A stretch of DNA of 64,000 bases from contig CH003126.1 in assembly GCA_000149265.1 (NCBI GenBank), positions 640,525 through 704,524 on the forward strand. Reading direction: 5' to 3'. A model generated the notes under the pieces. That model did not search any database and was not told where the DNA came from. It saw only the letters and a program-made list of their open reading frames with translations. The position numbers were made by a program, and so were the translations under genes. This document shows positions 34,001-41,476 of this stretch, piece after piece (the stretch's first letter is position 1; every line of letters starts with the position of its first letter). Source of the DNA: Ciona savignyi. Lineage: Eukaryota > Chordata > Ascidiacea > Phlebobranchia > Cionidae.

Positions 34001-37000
34001 CAGTCACACGAAACACACACCAATAGCTCTGCTAACCTGACTATGGGCGCGAGTATTTGACAATTGCTGGTATAAAACGTTTTCCCATATGAGATCACCC
34101 CTGGCGGATTACAAACATAAACATCCTATTCCAAAAAATCACTTAAACATTAAAATCACTCGAAATCAATGGAAGCAGTGAAGGTTATGAGTAAAAGACT
34201 AAATACGGAAATGTGGAAGACTGGAAATACTGAAATTAATTTAAAATCTAGTTAAACATTACCATTAGGAGTGGTGGTTATTAGTAACATTTTTTGCATT
34301 TCCGTTATTAGGGAAACTTTGCAGTAAAACGCTAAGATGGGAATAAGTGTTGGAGTTACAGGTGTTTTTTTCCATTTTATAATACCATTCACCCTACTGT
34401 ACGACAGTATTAAAGTACGGAAATATAGAACTAATGTAAATGTGGAAACAAAAATGTAATTTCGGAGCATAATGCGTCGAGTTGTAAGACAGTCTAAAAA
34501 AAATACAGCCAGAATATTAAATTTCATGCTAAAACCCTCTATAAGTCCCTAATACGTGATCCCAAGGACTGTTGTTTTTCTGCGAGTTACGTCAAATTAC
34601 TATCTTATCCCATTTCCAAGGAGCTCTGTATAAACAGTGGCCAACACAGCGTAATGATTGAAAATGAAAAAACACCTCACGGCGGGTGTCTCATTAAGAT
34701 AGAGATTATTTTTCTGGCTTATGTTTTTTATGATACTTTAAAATTACGCAATTCGTAATGTAGTAAACATATCAAAAACCATTTCAAAATAAAGTTATAT
34801 GAAATAATATACCAATGTGATTCCATTACAAGGTCGTGTGGCAAAATAGTTAACATATTTTAAATGTGTATCACCACCACCACCCACTCGTTCTATACGC
34901 CTGTGGACATGAAGGGGAATTCATTCAGACTTGTGTGACCGCACTGTCACGAATGCAACACGTGGCAAGATATTAGGCCGGGTGGTGTTGGACTAGAGAT
35001 TACCGTGTGTACCGCGGCCGAAATGGTTAAGCTGCTGTACGGTCGTGTGGCCAACTGGTTAGCGCGACCGATACATATACCGACTCTTATACAAAAACGG
35101 TCTGAGTAATGAGCCCACCTTGGTATGGGTTCGAAACTTTGCTCGGTAAAAAACGAAAAAAATAGTCGTGTGGCTGAATATTTAAAGCGACCAATACATT
35201 TACAAAAAACGGTCCAAGTGACGAGACCATCATGGGTTCAAAACTTGGCTCCGTAAAAAAATGGTTAAGCTGATGGCTGAATGGTTAACGCGACCGATCA
35301 ATTTCCCGAATTGTGTATAAACTGGACTTGAGAACAAGCCCAATATGGATTAAAAGCGGACCACGATTAAAAAACTATGATTGAATTCCAAATACAAAGA
35401 TAACTGTGTGTACGGTCCGGTGGTTTAATGGTTAACGCGACTAATAAATACCAAATTGTAAATTAAAATAGGGACTTCATATAATTTTGAAACTTAACCC
35501 GGTTAAAAAAAAAATAATAAGAACCGTTTGCGCCGCCTATACTTAAAAATTGTGTAACGGTTGGTTGGGTTAATAATAAATGACAAATATAAGGGAATTT
35601 ATACTATATGTGATCACAATTCCAGCGCAAATCCCAAATTTATAATGGATGTTAATGATCAATATATTTCTTGCATTTACGAAGTGGTAAATTTAACATA
35701 GTTAGGGTGGATTATAATTAGTATATAGGTTTCTGAAGTTTTATATGTCCGTATCTTAGTACGGTCGTTTGGCTGAATAGTTAACGCGACCGATACATAT
35801 ACCGACTTCTATACAAAAAGGCTTTAGTGACAAGCCCACCATGGGTTCGAAACTGAGCTCGATTAAAAAAGCACCCTATGTGGTCGAATGGTTAAGGCAA
35901 CCTATTAAATATACAACGTATTTGTGGCAAATCCATGACGGGTTCGAATCAGTCCAATAAAAAAATTAAAAGTACTCGTCGTATTTTAGTACACCATTCC
36001 AATCACCATATAACCCGGTATTCTAATGATTGACCTAACTTTATGGAGAGTTTGTACAATATCTGCCCTTTACGAACGCCAAGTATTTATACAAAGAAAT
36101 TAGTCATAGTCACGACTATACAATTTGTATCCCGCGACCGACTGGTTTACGCACCGCTGCAGGCGTTCGGTTAACCGGTGTGTTTTACATACAGCCGGTG
36201 TACTTGGCCAATTGAAAACGCGCTTTTACGCGAAGTACCAAAATGGGAATTTTAAACTATTGAAATACGAATACTCGTGTACGTTAAGTTTTAAACTAAT
36301 AAAATGCAGAAATTGTTACTTATAACAGCGTTGTATAAAAATAAGAAAATGCAAAACTGGTCAGTAACTAAGTTCCTAATAATAATGACATTTACGGTTT
36401 AATTATGACCAGCTTTGAGTTTAATTCCCGCATTTCTGTTATTTTATTTTCCAACTTTTAGAAAGTTCTTTTTATTTTTTAATATTTTTAAAAATGTTCC
36501 GACTGAAGCGGCAGCTTCTTTATTTGCAGTAACACACAATAAAAAAAACTTGTTTTATAAACCCAAAACGACCAGACACAAAAAGACAAAAGAGGCATTG
36601 CGTAATGGCGTCACACATTATGTAAAATGGATGACAGGAGGTCGCTACACGACCATGTTTTGCATCTTTAACTTTGTGATTTAAAGCCGAAACGTCCTCT
36701 TTCCGTACAAATATATTTAAATGTAATGTTCCACAGATCTGCTGTTACAACTGAGAAATGGGAACGACACACCATTGTTCAAAAGTGGGCGACCAAATAT
36801 CTGGAAACCAACCTTACTGCTGGTAACTAACTATACGCACTATAACGTCCGATTGTTTAACTCGTTGGGTTAGTACGTCGCCGTTTAGAGTTGAGGGTTT
36901 TAGATTTAAAACTGCTGGTTTCTAGCTAGTCTGTTGTGTCCTTGGGAAAGACATTTAGCGGACATCGCTTAAACCCAATAAGATTATACCAAATTGAAGG

Positions 37001-40000
37001 AAATTCTTAATCATACACAGCACATTGCAATAGCTTCGGTAACTCGACGGTGGGCGCGAGGTGATTTGACGTTTGCCCGTGTGTTAACCTCCTCAATTTT
37101 TCTAATTTACGGGGATAAACATAAATATCCTAACCTATCCTATAACAGATGAAGTAGTAGAGTATTCCAATCAAAAGCATATAAATAAGCCAAATATAAC
37201 CTTTTCCATAGCGACGTTTCTAAGTGGTGTCAATAACTTCCTTTTCATATAGAAACGTGTAAAAGGTTGGATTGTAACATGTTTACTTTGTTGTCTTCAT
37301 TTGACTTCGTGCTTTCCCTGGGGTCAAATGATTTGTTTTACGAATTAAAATATGATTCGAATCATGGTAAAATAACATCCTTAATACTTTAATCGTCATT
37401 TGGAGGAAGTTACATATGATATTATTTTAAATACAACTAACGATTGCCCATACGATAATGGACCATTGTGTTTTTCCATTTACCATTTTACAATTCCGTG
37501 CACTATATATTTTCTTTTTATCAAGCCAAGTTTCGAACCCATAATGGGCTCGGCACTGGGACCGTTTTTTAGAAATCAGTATATGTATCGGTCGCGATAA
37601 CCATTCGGCCACACGACCGTACAGTCCTTGCATTATATTCCGAAGTTTCGTTTATGTTTTATCGATTTTATGTGTCGACAGAAATCACCTACAAGGAACG
37701 ACAGAGAGAAATCCTGAATCTGGTCAATTCATCAAAATTCCGGGTAATTATGACGCGTTTCGCTATTTTATCAGTGAAGTATCAAACACCACAATGTGAT
37801 GACGTAGGATGACGTGTGGTTGTTTTCCAATGGTCACGTGTCAAAATATCTTCCACACTTGGTCGCTAGAGAGTCGGATTTACAATGCAGAGTTTAATGT
37901 AGTTGTTTTTGTACGGTCTTGGCCGAATGGTTAACGCCACTGATACATATACCGACTCTTATACAAAAAAAACGGTCCTGGTGACGAGCCCATTATGGGT
38001 TCGAAAGTTGGCTAGGTAAAAAAAATTAAGTAATTGTTTTTGTACGGTGTGGCCAAGTGGTTAACACCTATACATATATACTAACTATACAAAAACGGTC
38101 TTTTGGACCACCCCATCAGCAGGTTCGAAACGTAGCCCGGTAAAAAAGTGTAATTGTGTGTGCCTATTTAAAAAAAACAAGGGAAACACTAAAAGAAAGG
38201 GAAAAGGGTAAAAGGGATGGAGGAAAGGAAGGAAACTGCTCACTAAAACTATGAAAACTAATTTTAACCCTTTCCTGAACACTAATCTCGAACCCAGAAC
38301 TAACCTCCAAACCCTATGTTTAAAACAAACTCATATGTATTTTTCTTCATTTTAGTGTGGTGTTTTCCTCCTTCCCACCTTCCCGCTTTCCCTCCGTTTT
38401 ATAGTTTCCAAACAAAAACAATAACCAAAGGAACGCAAACGTAAAATGTAGCAATATGGAAGCTGGTAAAAAATGGAAAACAACAGTTATATAGAAAGCC
38501 AAAAAGGACAACATTTTAATTTCATAAAACATATGCTTATAAAATATATATTGTTTATGGCTGTTTGTTTCCTAACGAACAAACCATTAACAAGTCTTTA
38601 ATGTATTTTACGCATAACAATCGTTTCAAAGCCAATTAACTTTCTAATGCACTTGTAAGGCTATATGTAGAGCAGGCCAGTCGCGCTTAATGTAAACACT
38701 ATGGATCATATTGGCCTTTACCTTTGACATCATCGGTACGTAAACAAAAGTCCTTAAATATAGTTTTATTATACACACGTGTGTGGTAACATAAAGGAAA
38801 CCTTTTATAAGTATAGCAGGCTAGGAAACAGGTGTAACAAGGTATTTAATTAGCGTTTTATGTTATATAGGAACGGTGAGTGCTATTTTGTCTAAAATAA
38901 TCAGAAATAGTATTTTCAATTCGATTTTTAAATTAGTCCTAAATACGATCAAATGTTGCTTAGGTAACTTGTTTATGCATTTACGAAGATGTTGTAATGA
39001 TATTAAAATAATTATGTAATTATGTTTGAGCACTTATTGGGGTACTGTTTGCATATCACCCAAACAAAACAAGTTTTGGAAGGCTGATTTACTGGGCATC
39101 ATTTAATGGAGCAAACTGCTCACCAAAACTATGGAATTTAGGGGAGGATGTTTATGTTTATCCCCGTGAATGGGAAAACCAAGGATGTAAACACATGGGC
39201 AATCGTCAGATCACTTTGCGGCCCCCGGTTGGGGGGTTACCGGAGCTATTGCAGTGTGCTGAGACATTTTATTTTTCAATTTGGTAGAATCCATTATGCC
39301 ACTGTGTTCAGGCAATATCAGTAAAGTGCCTTGCCCAAGGACATAGCCGACTAGCTAGCGACCAGTTTCGAATTGAGACCTTTCGGTTGAAAGGCTTCGC
39401 ACTACACCACCAAACTATTAACCGGTCGGATCTAATTCTAACTCTGCCCCAAACACTAGACTCAACCCCAGACCTAACCCTTTATTTAAACCAATATAAA
39501 TCTAATCCTAACACTCTAGTGTTTATTGTAGCGTGCAGTTTCCCTACTTCCCTCTTTCCACTCTTTAAGTTTTCCCTAATTATAGTTAATACTTTAGGTA
39601 ATGACATTACGTTTACACTGCACATGCACAGTATTCCTTTGACTTTAAAAGATAAAATTTCCATAAAATCTCGGTTGATTAGCTTTAAAGAAACGCCAAT
39701 CGCATTATTTTGTATAGATTTATGTTGGTGTAGCTTTCCGACCGTGTTTTTAATAAACTATTTTCAGTGAATACAAAAGGTTTGCTTTGCGGTGCATTTT
39801 GTCAATACATCGTAAAGTCGTATTGCGTTGCATTTGTAAAAGCATTTATGACGTATTCTGGCATTTGTACAGTGCGTTATACCGGTTAATCTTTAGCACA
39901 TTAGCTGGGATAGGTTTGCTCCGACTGAGGTAAACTTTACGTTGAGAACAAAAGTAAAGGGCGTTGCCAATACATTTTTAAGTTTGGTAAATACTGCGGA

Positions 40001-40675
40001 GTTAAGTCACAGTCAAGCACACTAGATTAGGCAAATCGCTGTATGAGTTTAGGGCGGGTACGTTCGTAAAGGCGTCGCGGTTAAACCGTTTTGTATATTT
40101 GTCCGACCGATTCTGGCGGTTAAGTGAGACGCCTTTCAACCGAAAGATCGTAGGTTCAAAACTGGTCGCTAGCTAGTCGGTTGTGTACTTTGGCAAGGCA
40201 CTTTACTGACATTGCCTGAAACTAGTGGATTAATGGGTTTTACCAAATTAAAGGAACGTGTGAATCATACCAAACACACTGCAATAGCTCCGGTAACCCG
40301 ACGGTGGGCGCAAGGTAATCTGACGATTGCCCGTGTGTTAACCCCTTTGGTTTTCCCATTAACAGGGATAAACATGAATATCCTATTCTAGCCTATTTAC
40401 AATGGCGCCTTCTGTTTTGGTAAAAAAACTGAGGTAGGCTGAAAAAGATTATTCACCCCGCTACCAATTATTGTGTCGAATTTTTAGATTTTAAAACGTG
40501 CCCTTTGATATGTACGTTTGATTTACTATCCTATGATATTAACTAGTTTTACTTTTATTTCACTTTTGTGTAGAAATACTTTGAAGACGAACTATCAAAA
40601 ACAAACCTAAACTTGAAAAAACGAGAGAAGCGAAAGAAAAAAGGCGCCAGAAAGAGAAAGGTAACCCTAGAATAA
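17302..40675 (+). CDS. CUB-EGF(x6)-Sushi transmembrane protein (617 aa, 17 exons)
   Basis: Exons: 17302-17371, 17673-17749, 18303-18407, 19043-19158, 19450-19556, 20479-20589, 21191-21340, 24535-24651, 25277-25408, 25652-25727, 26089-26252, 26951-27121, 29992-30121, 33716-33793, 36737-36822, 37682-37743, 40574-40675. Phases agree throughout (1,854 nt). Intron 2 has a GC donor; the rest are GT-AG. The first 22 or so residues look like a signal peptide ([14 protein letters not shown]). CUB spans about 37-158 ([25 protein letters not shown]; four Cys). Six EGF domains follow, with DIDEC, VDEC and DLDEC starts suggesting calcium binding. Sushi spans about 409-465 (four Cys, ending PVCV). Two adjacent exons each encode a hydrophobic segment, then comes a basic tail ([15 protein letters not shown]). 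It is probably a cell-surface adhesion or receptor protein; ligand unknown and orthology not recognised. The exons from 29,992 onward are less certain because they lack domain support. Confidence 0.75.
17423..17657 (-). repeat. SINE B
   Basis: Reverse-complement copy in intron 1 of the CUB-EGF gene. The tail block 'gaatgggaaaaccaagg' is at the left and the degraded tRNA-like head is near the next exon's acceptor. Confidence 0.75.
17750..17751 (+). promoter_or_regulatory. non-canonical GC splice donor
   Basis: Exon 2 ends CAG and the intron begins GCAAAA. Joining to 18,303 restores a canonical CUB stretch (AVLQ followed by TPNYP), so the GC-AG intron is strongly implied by the protein. Reading through instead gives a stop within five codons. 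Confidence 0.8.
17829..18069 (-). repeat. SINE B, diverged
   Basis: Diverged reverse-complement copy containing a direct 20-bp duplication at 17,875-17,914 ('gggtttcctaggctattgta' twice). Confidence 0.6.
19563..19672 (-). repeat. SINE B 3' part (left arm of inverted pair)
   Basis: Begins about 6 nt after the donor of CUB exon 5: 'gatattcatgtttattctcg', 'gggaaaaccaagg', ending at 'ccggagctattgcc'. A second copy in the opposite orientation follows directly. Confidence 0.7.
19673..19818 (+). repeat. SINE B 3' part (right arm of inverted pair)
   Basis: Sense copy: 'gaacccagaagcattatggg', 'accaaattaaa', 'taacccgacggtg', and a tail 'aaacatgtatatcc'. Together with 19,563-19,672 it could form a long hairpin in pre-mRNA. 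Confidence 0.65.
20247..20362. mobile_element. fold-back MITE relic
   Basis: Begins 'aacactaaaatg', has a purine-rich 'ggaaaacgggaagggggg' arm and ends 'tttccctaacact'. This resembles the fold-back MITE family seen at 27,600, 38,181 and 49,739, but is shorter. Confidence 0.45.
20850..21066 (-). repeat. SINE B
   Basis: Reverse-complement copy: 'acatgggcaatgatcag', 'ttacggagcaatcacagtg', ending with the tRNA-like head 'actaagctaatcggccg'. Confidence 0.7.
21748..21973. repeat. tandem repeat, ~100-117 bp, interrupted by LINE
   Basis: Units start at 21,748, 21,865 and 21,964, each with 'tatacgcctc'. The first two share 'aataattcagcaaaat' and 'gggcaaaatttatata'. The third unit start is the LINE target-site duplication, so the LINE landed inside this array. 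Confidence 0.7.
21961..21975. repeat. LINE target-site duplication, left copy
   Basis: 'ccgtatacgcctctt' directly precedes the poly-T tract. It is identical to 24,490-24,504. Confidence 0.9.
22060..22719 (-). pseudogene. LINE ORF2 C-terminal part (frame-shifted)
   Basis: This frame continues the reverse transcriptase polyprotein after a frame change. It carries a zinc-finger-like [16 protein letters not shown] motif followed by FW, as is typical for the C-terminus of L1/Tx1-type LINE proteins. The same frame is open rightward to about 22,850, so the break with the upstream frame falls in or near the 8-base T run at about 22,853-22,860. The stop codon is near 22,060, followed by a short 3' UTR. 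Confidence 0.8.
22820..24489 (-). pseudogene. LINE reverse transcriptase ORF (5'-truncated)
   Basis: An open frame of about 556 codons with reverse-transcriptase blocks: [44 protein letters not shown] and the catalytic FADD at about 23,732-23,743. The frame stays open to 24,772 only because antisense host EGF-exon sequence happens to be open; the element itself begins at 24,489. The lack of internal stops over 1.6 kb suggests a fairly recent insertion. It is dead as a transposon because the N-terminal endonuclease is missing. Confidence 0.88.
24490..24504. repeat. LINE target-site duplication, right copy
   Basis: Identical 15 bp to 21,961-21,975. It lies 30 nt upstream of the acceptor AG of the EGF3 exon (exon start 24,535). 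Confidence 0.9.
24871..25091 (-). repeat. SINE B
   Basis: Reverse-complement copy with a variant head-side block ('cctttggccaaaaggcgac' rather than 'cctttcggctgaaagg'). The same variant recurs at 27,180-27,207, which marks a local duplication. Confidence 0.7.
25108..25212 (+). repeat. SINE A
   Basis: Sense copy: 'gtggccaaattgtcaaagcg', 'catcatgggttcgaaac', then an A-rich tail. Confidence 0.7.
25821..26062 (+). repeat. SINE B, sense, with tRNA-like head
   Basis: Shows the tRNA-like head: A-box-like 'agcttggtgggttggtgcg' and B-box-like 'gcaggtttgaaactgg'. The tail is 'ttttcccattcaccggg' and 'tatatcctgtcc'. It ends about 25 nt before the acceptor of the EGF5/6 exon. Confidence 0.8.
26278..26665 (-). 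repeat. SINE B with internal duplication
   Basis: The block 'gtcatgtt-ccggagctatt' occurs twice (near 26,312 and 26,442), so the element carries an internal tandem duplication. The tRNA-like head ('actgagctaaccggcc') is at the right. Confidence 0.7.
27164..27345 (+). pseudogene. decayed duplicate of the EGF4 exon 5' flank
   Basis: This stretch parallels 25,022-25,305 in order: SINE B variant block, SINE A B-box and tail, 'ataaattatctcacaaa', then an acceptor-like 'taccag' followed by a degenerate copy of the first 20 or so nt of the EGF4 exon (25,277 onward). In the relic the reading frame meets a TGA within three codons and the cysteine codons are lost. It appears to be a local duplication of the EGF exon's upstream part that failed to become an exon. 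Confidence 0.6.
27350..27455 (+). repeat. SINE A
   Basis: Sense copy: 'gagtggccgaatggctaacg' head. Its B-box side is diverged. Confidence 0.65.
27473..27545 (+). repeat. SINE A fragment
   Basis: Head-only fragment ('attgttaacgctaccgattc') directly following another family A copy. Confidence 0.45.
27600..27822. mobile_element. fold-back MITE
   Basis: A purine-rich left arm ('actaaaagaagggaaagcgg', then 'ggtgggaaggagggaaactg') is complementary to the pyrimidine-rich right arm ('agtttccctgctttcctcc', 'cttttagtgtt'). No coding capacity. Related copies are at 38,181-38,409, 39,113-39,576 (split) and 49,739-49,912. Confidence 0.7.
28127..28353. repeat. 84-bp tandem repeat x ~2.7
   Basis: Units begin 'cgaaatgttacaacggcca'. 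The period of 84 bp is divisible by three, so open frames persist in two frames at once. The resulting 141- and 80-codon frames are therefore treated as repeat artefacts. Confidence 0.8.
29989..29994 (+). promoter_or_regulatory. NAGNAG tandem splice acceptor
   Basis: 'cagcag' before the first hydrophobic exon offers two acceptors three bases apart. Both keep the frame and differ by one alanine (ADHLNN or DHLNN). Confidence 0.55.
30135..30260 (+). repeat. tRNA-like sequence (diverged SINE head)
   Basis: An A-box-like 'tggcggataaggcagtgg' is followed by two B-box-like segments ('gttgcgggtttaatcc' and 'ttgctggattcgatcc'). No full cloverleaf with anticodon stem was found, so a SINE relic is more likely than a functional tRNA. 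Confidence 0.4.
30429..30620 (+). repeat. SINE B, decayed
   Basis: Head fragment ('ttggtgggttagtacgccg') followed by decayed middle and 3' segments. Confidence 0.45.
31171..31297 (+). repeat. SINE B 3' part
   Basis: 'cacactgcaatagcttcgg', 'gcgcgaggtaatctgacg', 'gttttcccatcc' and a 'tcatatcctatcc' tail. The 5' part is missing. Confidence 0.7.
31443..31487. repeat. hairpin: 19-bp arms, 7-nt loop
   Basis: The left arm 'catagaacactaacttata' and the right arm 'tataagttagtattctatg' pair with one mismatch around a 7-nt loop. It lies in the intron between the two hydrophobic exons of the CUB-EGF gene. The stem is short for a microRNA precursor. Confidence 0.7.
33852..34131 (+). repeat. SINE B, sense
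   Basis: Nearly full length: 'cgattagcttgttgagttag' head, 'tggttcgaaactggtcac' B-box-like segment, 'acacaccaatagctctg', then the tail. It begins about 60 nt after the donor of exon 14 of the CUB-EGF gene. Confidence 0.7.
34132..35037. other. intronic, unclassified repeats
   Basis: No exon recognised. The part near 34,550-34,740 has the look of a dispersed repeat, but no partner copy was found in this window. A decayed SINE A fragment lies near 34,832-34,862. Confidence 0.4.
35038..35152 (+). repeat. SINE A, full length (cluster copy 1)
   Basis: 'cggtcgtgtggcc' head, 'gaccgatacatataccgac', 'tatgggttcgaaac', then an A-rich tail. It is the first of six same-orientation copies. Confidence 0.8.
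35164..35261 (+). repeat. SINE A (cluster copy 2)
   Basis: 'gtcgtgtggctgaa' head and 'catcatgggttcaaaac'. A short deletion removes the 'ccgactcttat' segment. Confidence 0.75.
35268..35374 (+). repeat. SINE A (cluster copy 3)
   Basis: 'gctgaatggttaacgcgacc' head. The B-box region is decayed. Confidence 0.6.
35410..35512 (+). repeat. SINE A (cluster copy 4)
   Basis: 'atggttaacgcgactaata' head, decayed middle, and a tail ending in an A run. Confidence 0.6.
35759..35869 (+). repeat. SINE A, full length (cluster copy 5)
   Basis: 'acggtcgtttggctgaatag' head, 'gaccgatacatataccgac', 'ccatgggttcgaaac'. It is close to consensus. Confidence 0.8.
35878..35964 (+). repeat. SINE A (cluster copy 6)
   Basis: 'tgtggtcgaatggttaagg' head and 'tgacgggttcgaatc'. 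It is shorter than the consensus. Confidence 0.6.
36849..37145 (+). repeat. SINE B, sense
   Basis: Full-length-like copy: head 'gtttaactcgttgggttag', 'gtgtccttgggaaagac', 'gcacattgcaatagcttcgg', and tail 'atcctaacctatcc'. Confidence 0.75.
37516..37622 (-). repeat. SINE A
   Basis: Reverse-complement copy: 'tttcgaacccataatgggc' at the left and 'attcggccacacgaccgt' at the right. It lies about 60 nt upstream of the exon at 37,682. Confidence 0.75.
37911..38021 (+). repeat. SINE A
   Basis: 'acggtcttggccgaatgg' head, 'gatacatataccgactctta', 'cattatgggttcgaaag'. Confidence 0.75.
38041..38147 (+). repeat. SINE A
   Basis: Second tandem copy: 'acggtgtggccaagtggtta' head, 'catcagcaggttcgaaac'. Confidence 0.65.
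38181..38409. mobile_element. fold-back MITE (229 bp)
   Basis: The left arm 'gggaaacactaaaagaaagg' and the following purine tract are complementary to the right arm ending 'ccctccgttttatagtttcc'. The central part resembles the other copies ('ctcactaaaactatg', 'ctaattttaaccct'). Confidence 0.7.
39113..39576. mobile_element. fold-back MITE split by a SINE B
   Basis: The left piece (about 39,113-39,140, 'caaactgctcaccaaaac') and the right piece (about 39,431-39,576, 'ctaattctaactctg' to 'ctctttaagttttccct') match consecutive parts of the fold-back MITE. A SINE B occupies 39,141-39,430. Confidence 0.6.
39141..39430 (-). repeat. SINE B inserted in a MITE
   Basis: Full-length reverse-complement copy: tail side 'gaatgggaaaaccaagga' at the left, tRNA-like head 'aactattaaccggtcgg' at the right. 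Confidence 0.75.
40103..40397 (+). repeat. SINE B, sense, near consensus
   Basis: Head lightly decayed; 'aggttcaaaactggtcgcta', 'agctccggtaacccgacgg', 'gcccgtgtgttaaccc' and tail 'aacatgaatatcctattc'. Confidence 0.8.
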
Positions 40676-41445
40676 CTTGTTGGCATAATGATTAGTACCA
40701 ACCATTAAACTAAAATTTTCTCGTAAATTATAATTATTGGTCACAAAACTGTCGTTAATTATTACAGGGTATTAAGGGTCCATCTAAACGAAATGCAACC
40801 TTATTGACCGGTTAGGTTTTGTTTCATTATGATTTGCTGTGTTTTCAGACCATTGCCTGTTGTTTTTGACATTGCATCGCTATTAATATCACCTCATTTC
40901 CAATGTTTGTCGTTGACGTTTGCAGTGCCATAAACCGCTTGTTATTACGCCTCGCACATCAGCGATTTATCTTCCGCGTCGGCGACCATTGAACCAATGT
41001 GTATCTCGCCAAAGTTAAATATTAAACTCCTGAAAAAAGCCGAAGAAACGTGAGCATTTAGGGGAGTGAGACGACTGAATATTCACGGGCAACTGAGTTC
41101 TAAAGCGACCTACTGAGGCTTAGCGTTTCGTTTAGCGCAGCCTTTTAGATAGTTTCTGTTCGATTAAGGTAAATAGTAACAGTCACGTTTATTCCGATAG
41201 CGAGTGTTGTTTATTTCTATTCGGGCACTGTTATCCGGTTTTAAACCGTCGAAGAGCAAACACCCGTGCTCGCAGTCGGTAAATAACGTCAACAGGTGAT
41301 TTGACGCGGCATATAAGGGCTTGAAGAGGGCTTGAAGTTACAACCCTACCCGTCCGGTTTAGTTGAGATGAACGAAGTTATTGACCCGGGGTAATTGAGA
41401 ATAACCGCAGTCGTGTATACTAGGGCTGTATAGCCGACCCGCTGA
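40676..41445. other. intergenic: gene end and spectraplakin 5' region
   Basis: ATTAAA at 40,704-40,709 is a candidate poly(A) signal for the upstream CUB-EGF gene, about 30 nt after its stop. The rest up to 41,445 is less AT-rich than its surroundings and probably holds the promoter and 5' leader of the spectraplakin upstream isoform. No TATA box was pinned down. Confidence 0.4.
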
Positions 41446-41475
41446 ATGTATATGTTAGGTAACAGCAACCGATAA
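41446..41475 (+). promoter_or_regulatory. uORF ending 1 nt before spectraplakin ATG
   Basis: A nine-codon open frame (MYMLGNSNR) starts at 41,446 and stops with TAA at 41,473-41,475. The main ATG follows at 41,477. Such close spacing could tune translation by reinitiation or leaky scanning, provided both lie in the same mature transcript. Confidence 0.5.
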
Positions 41476-41476
41476 A

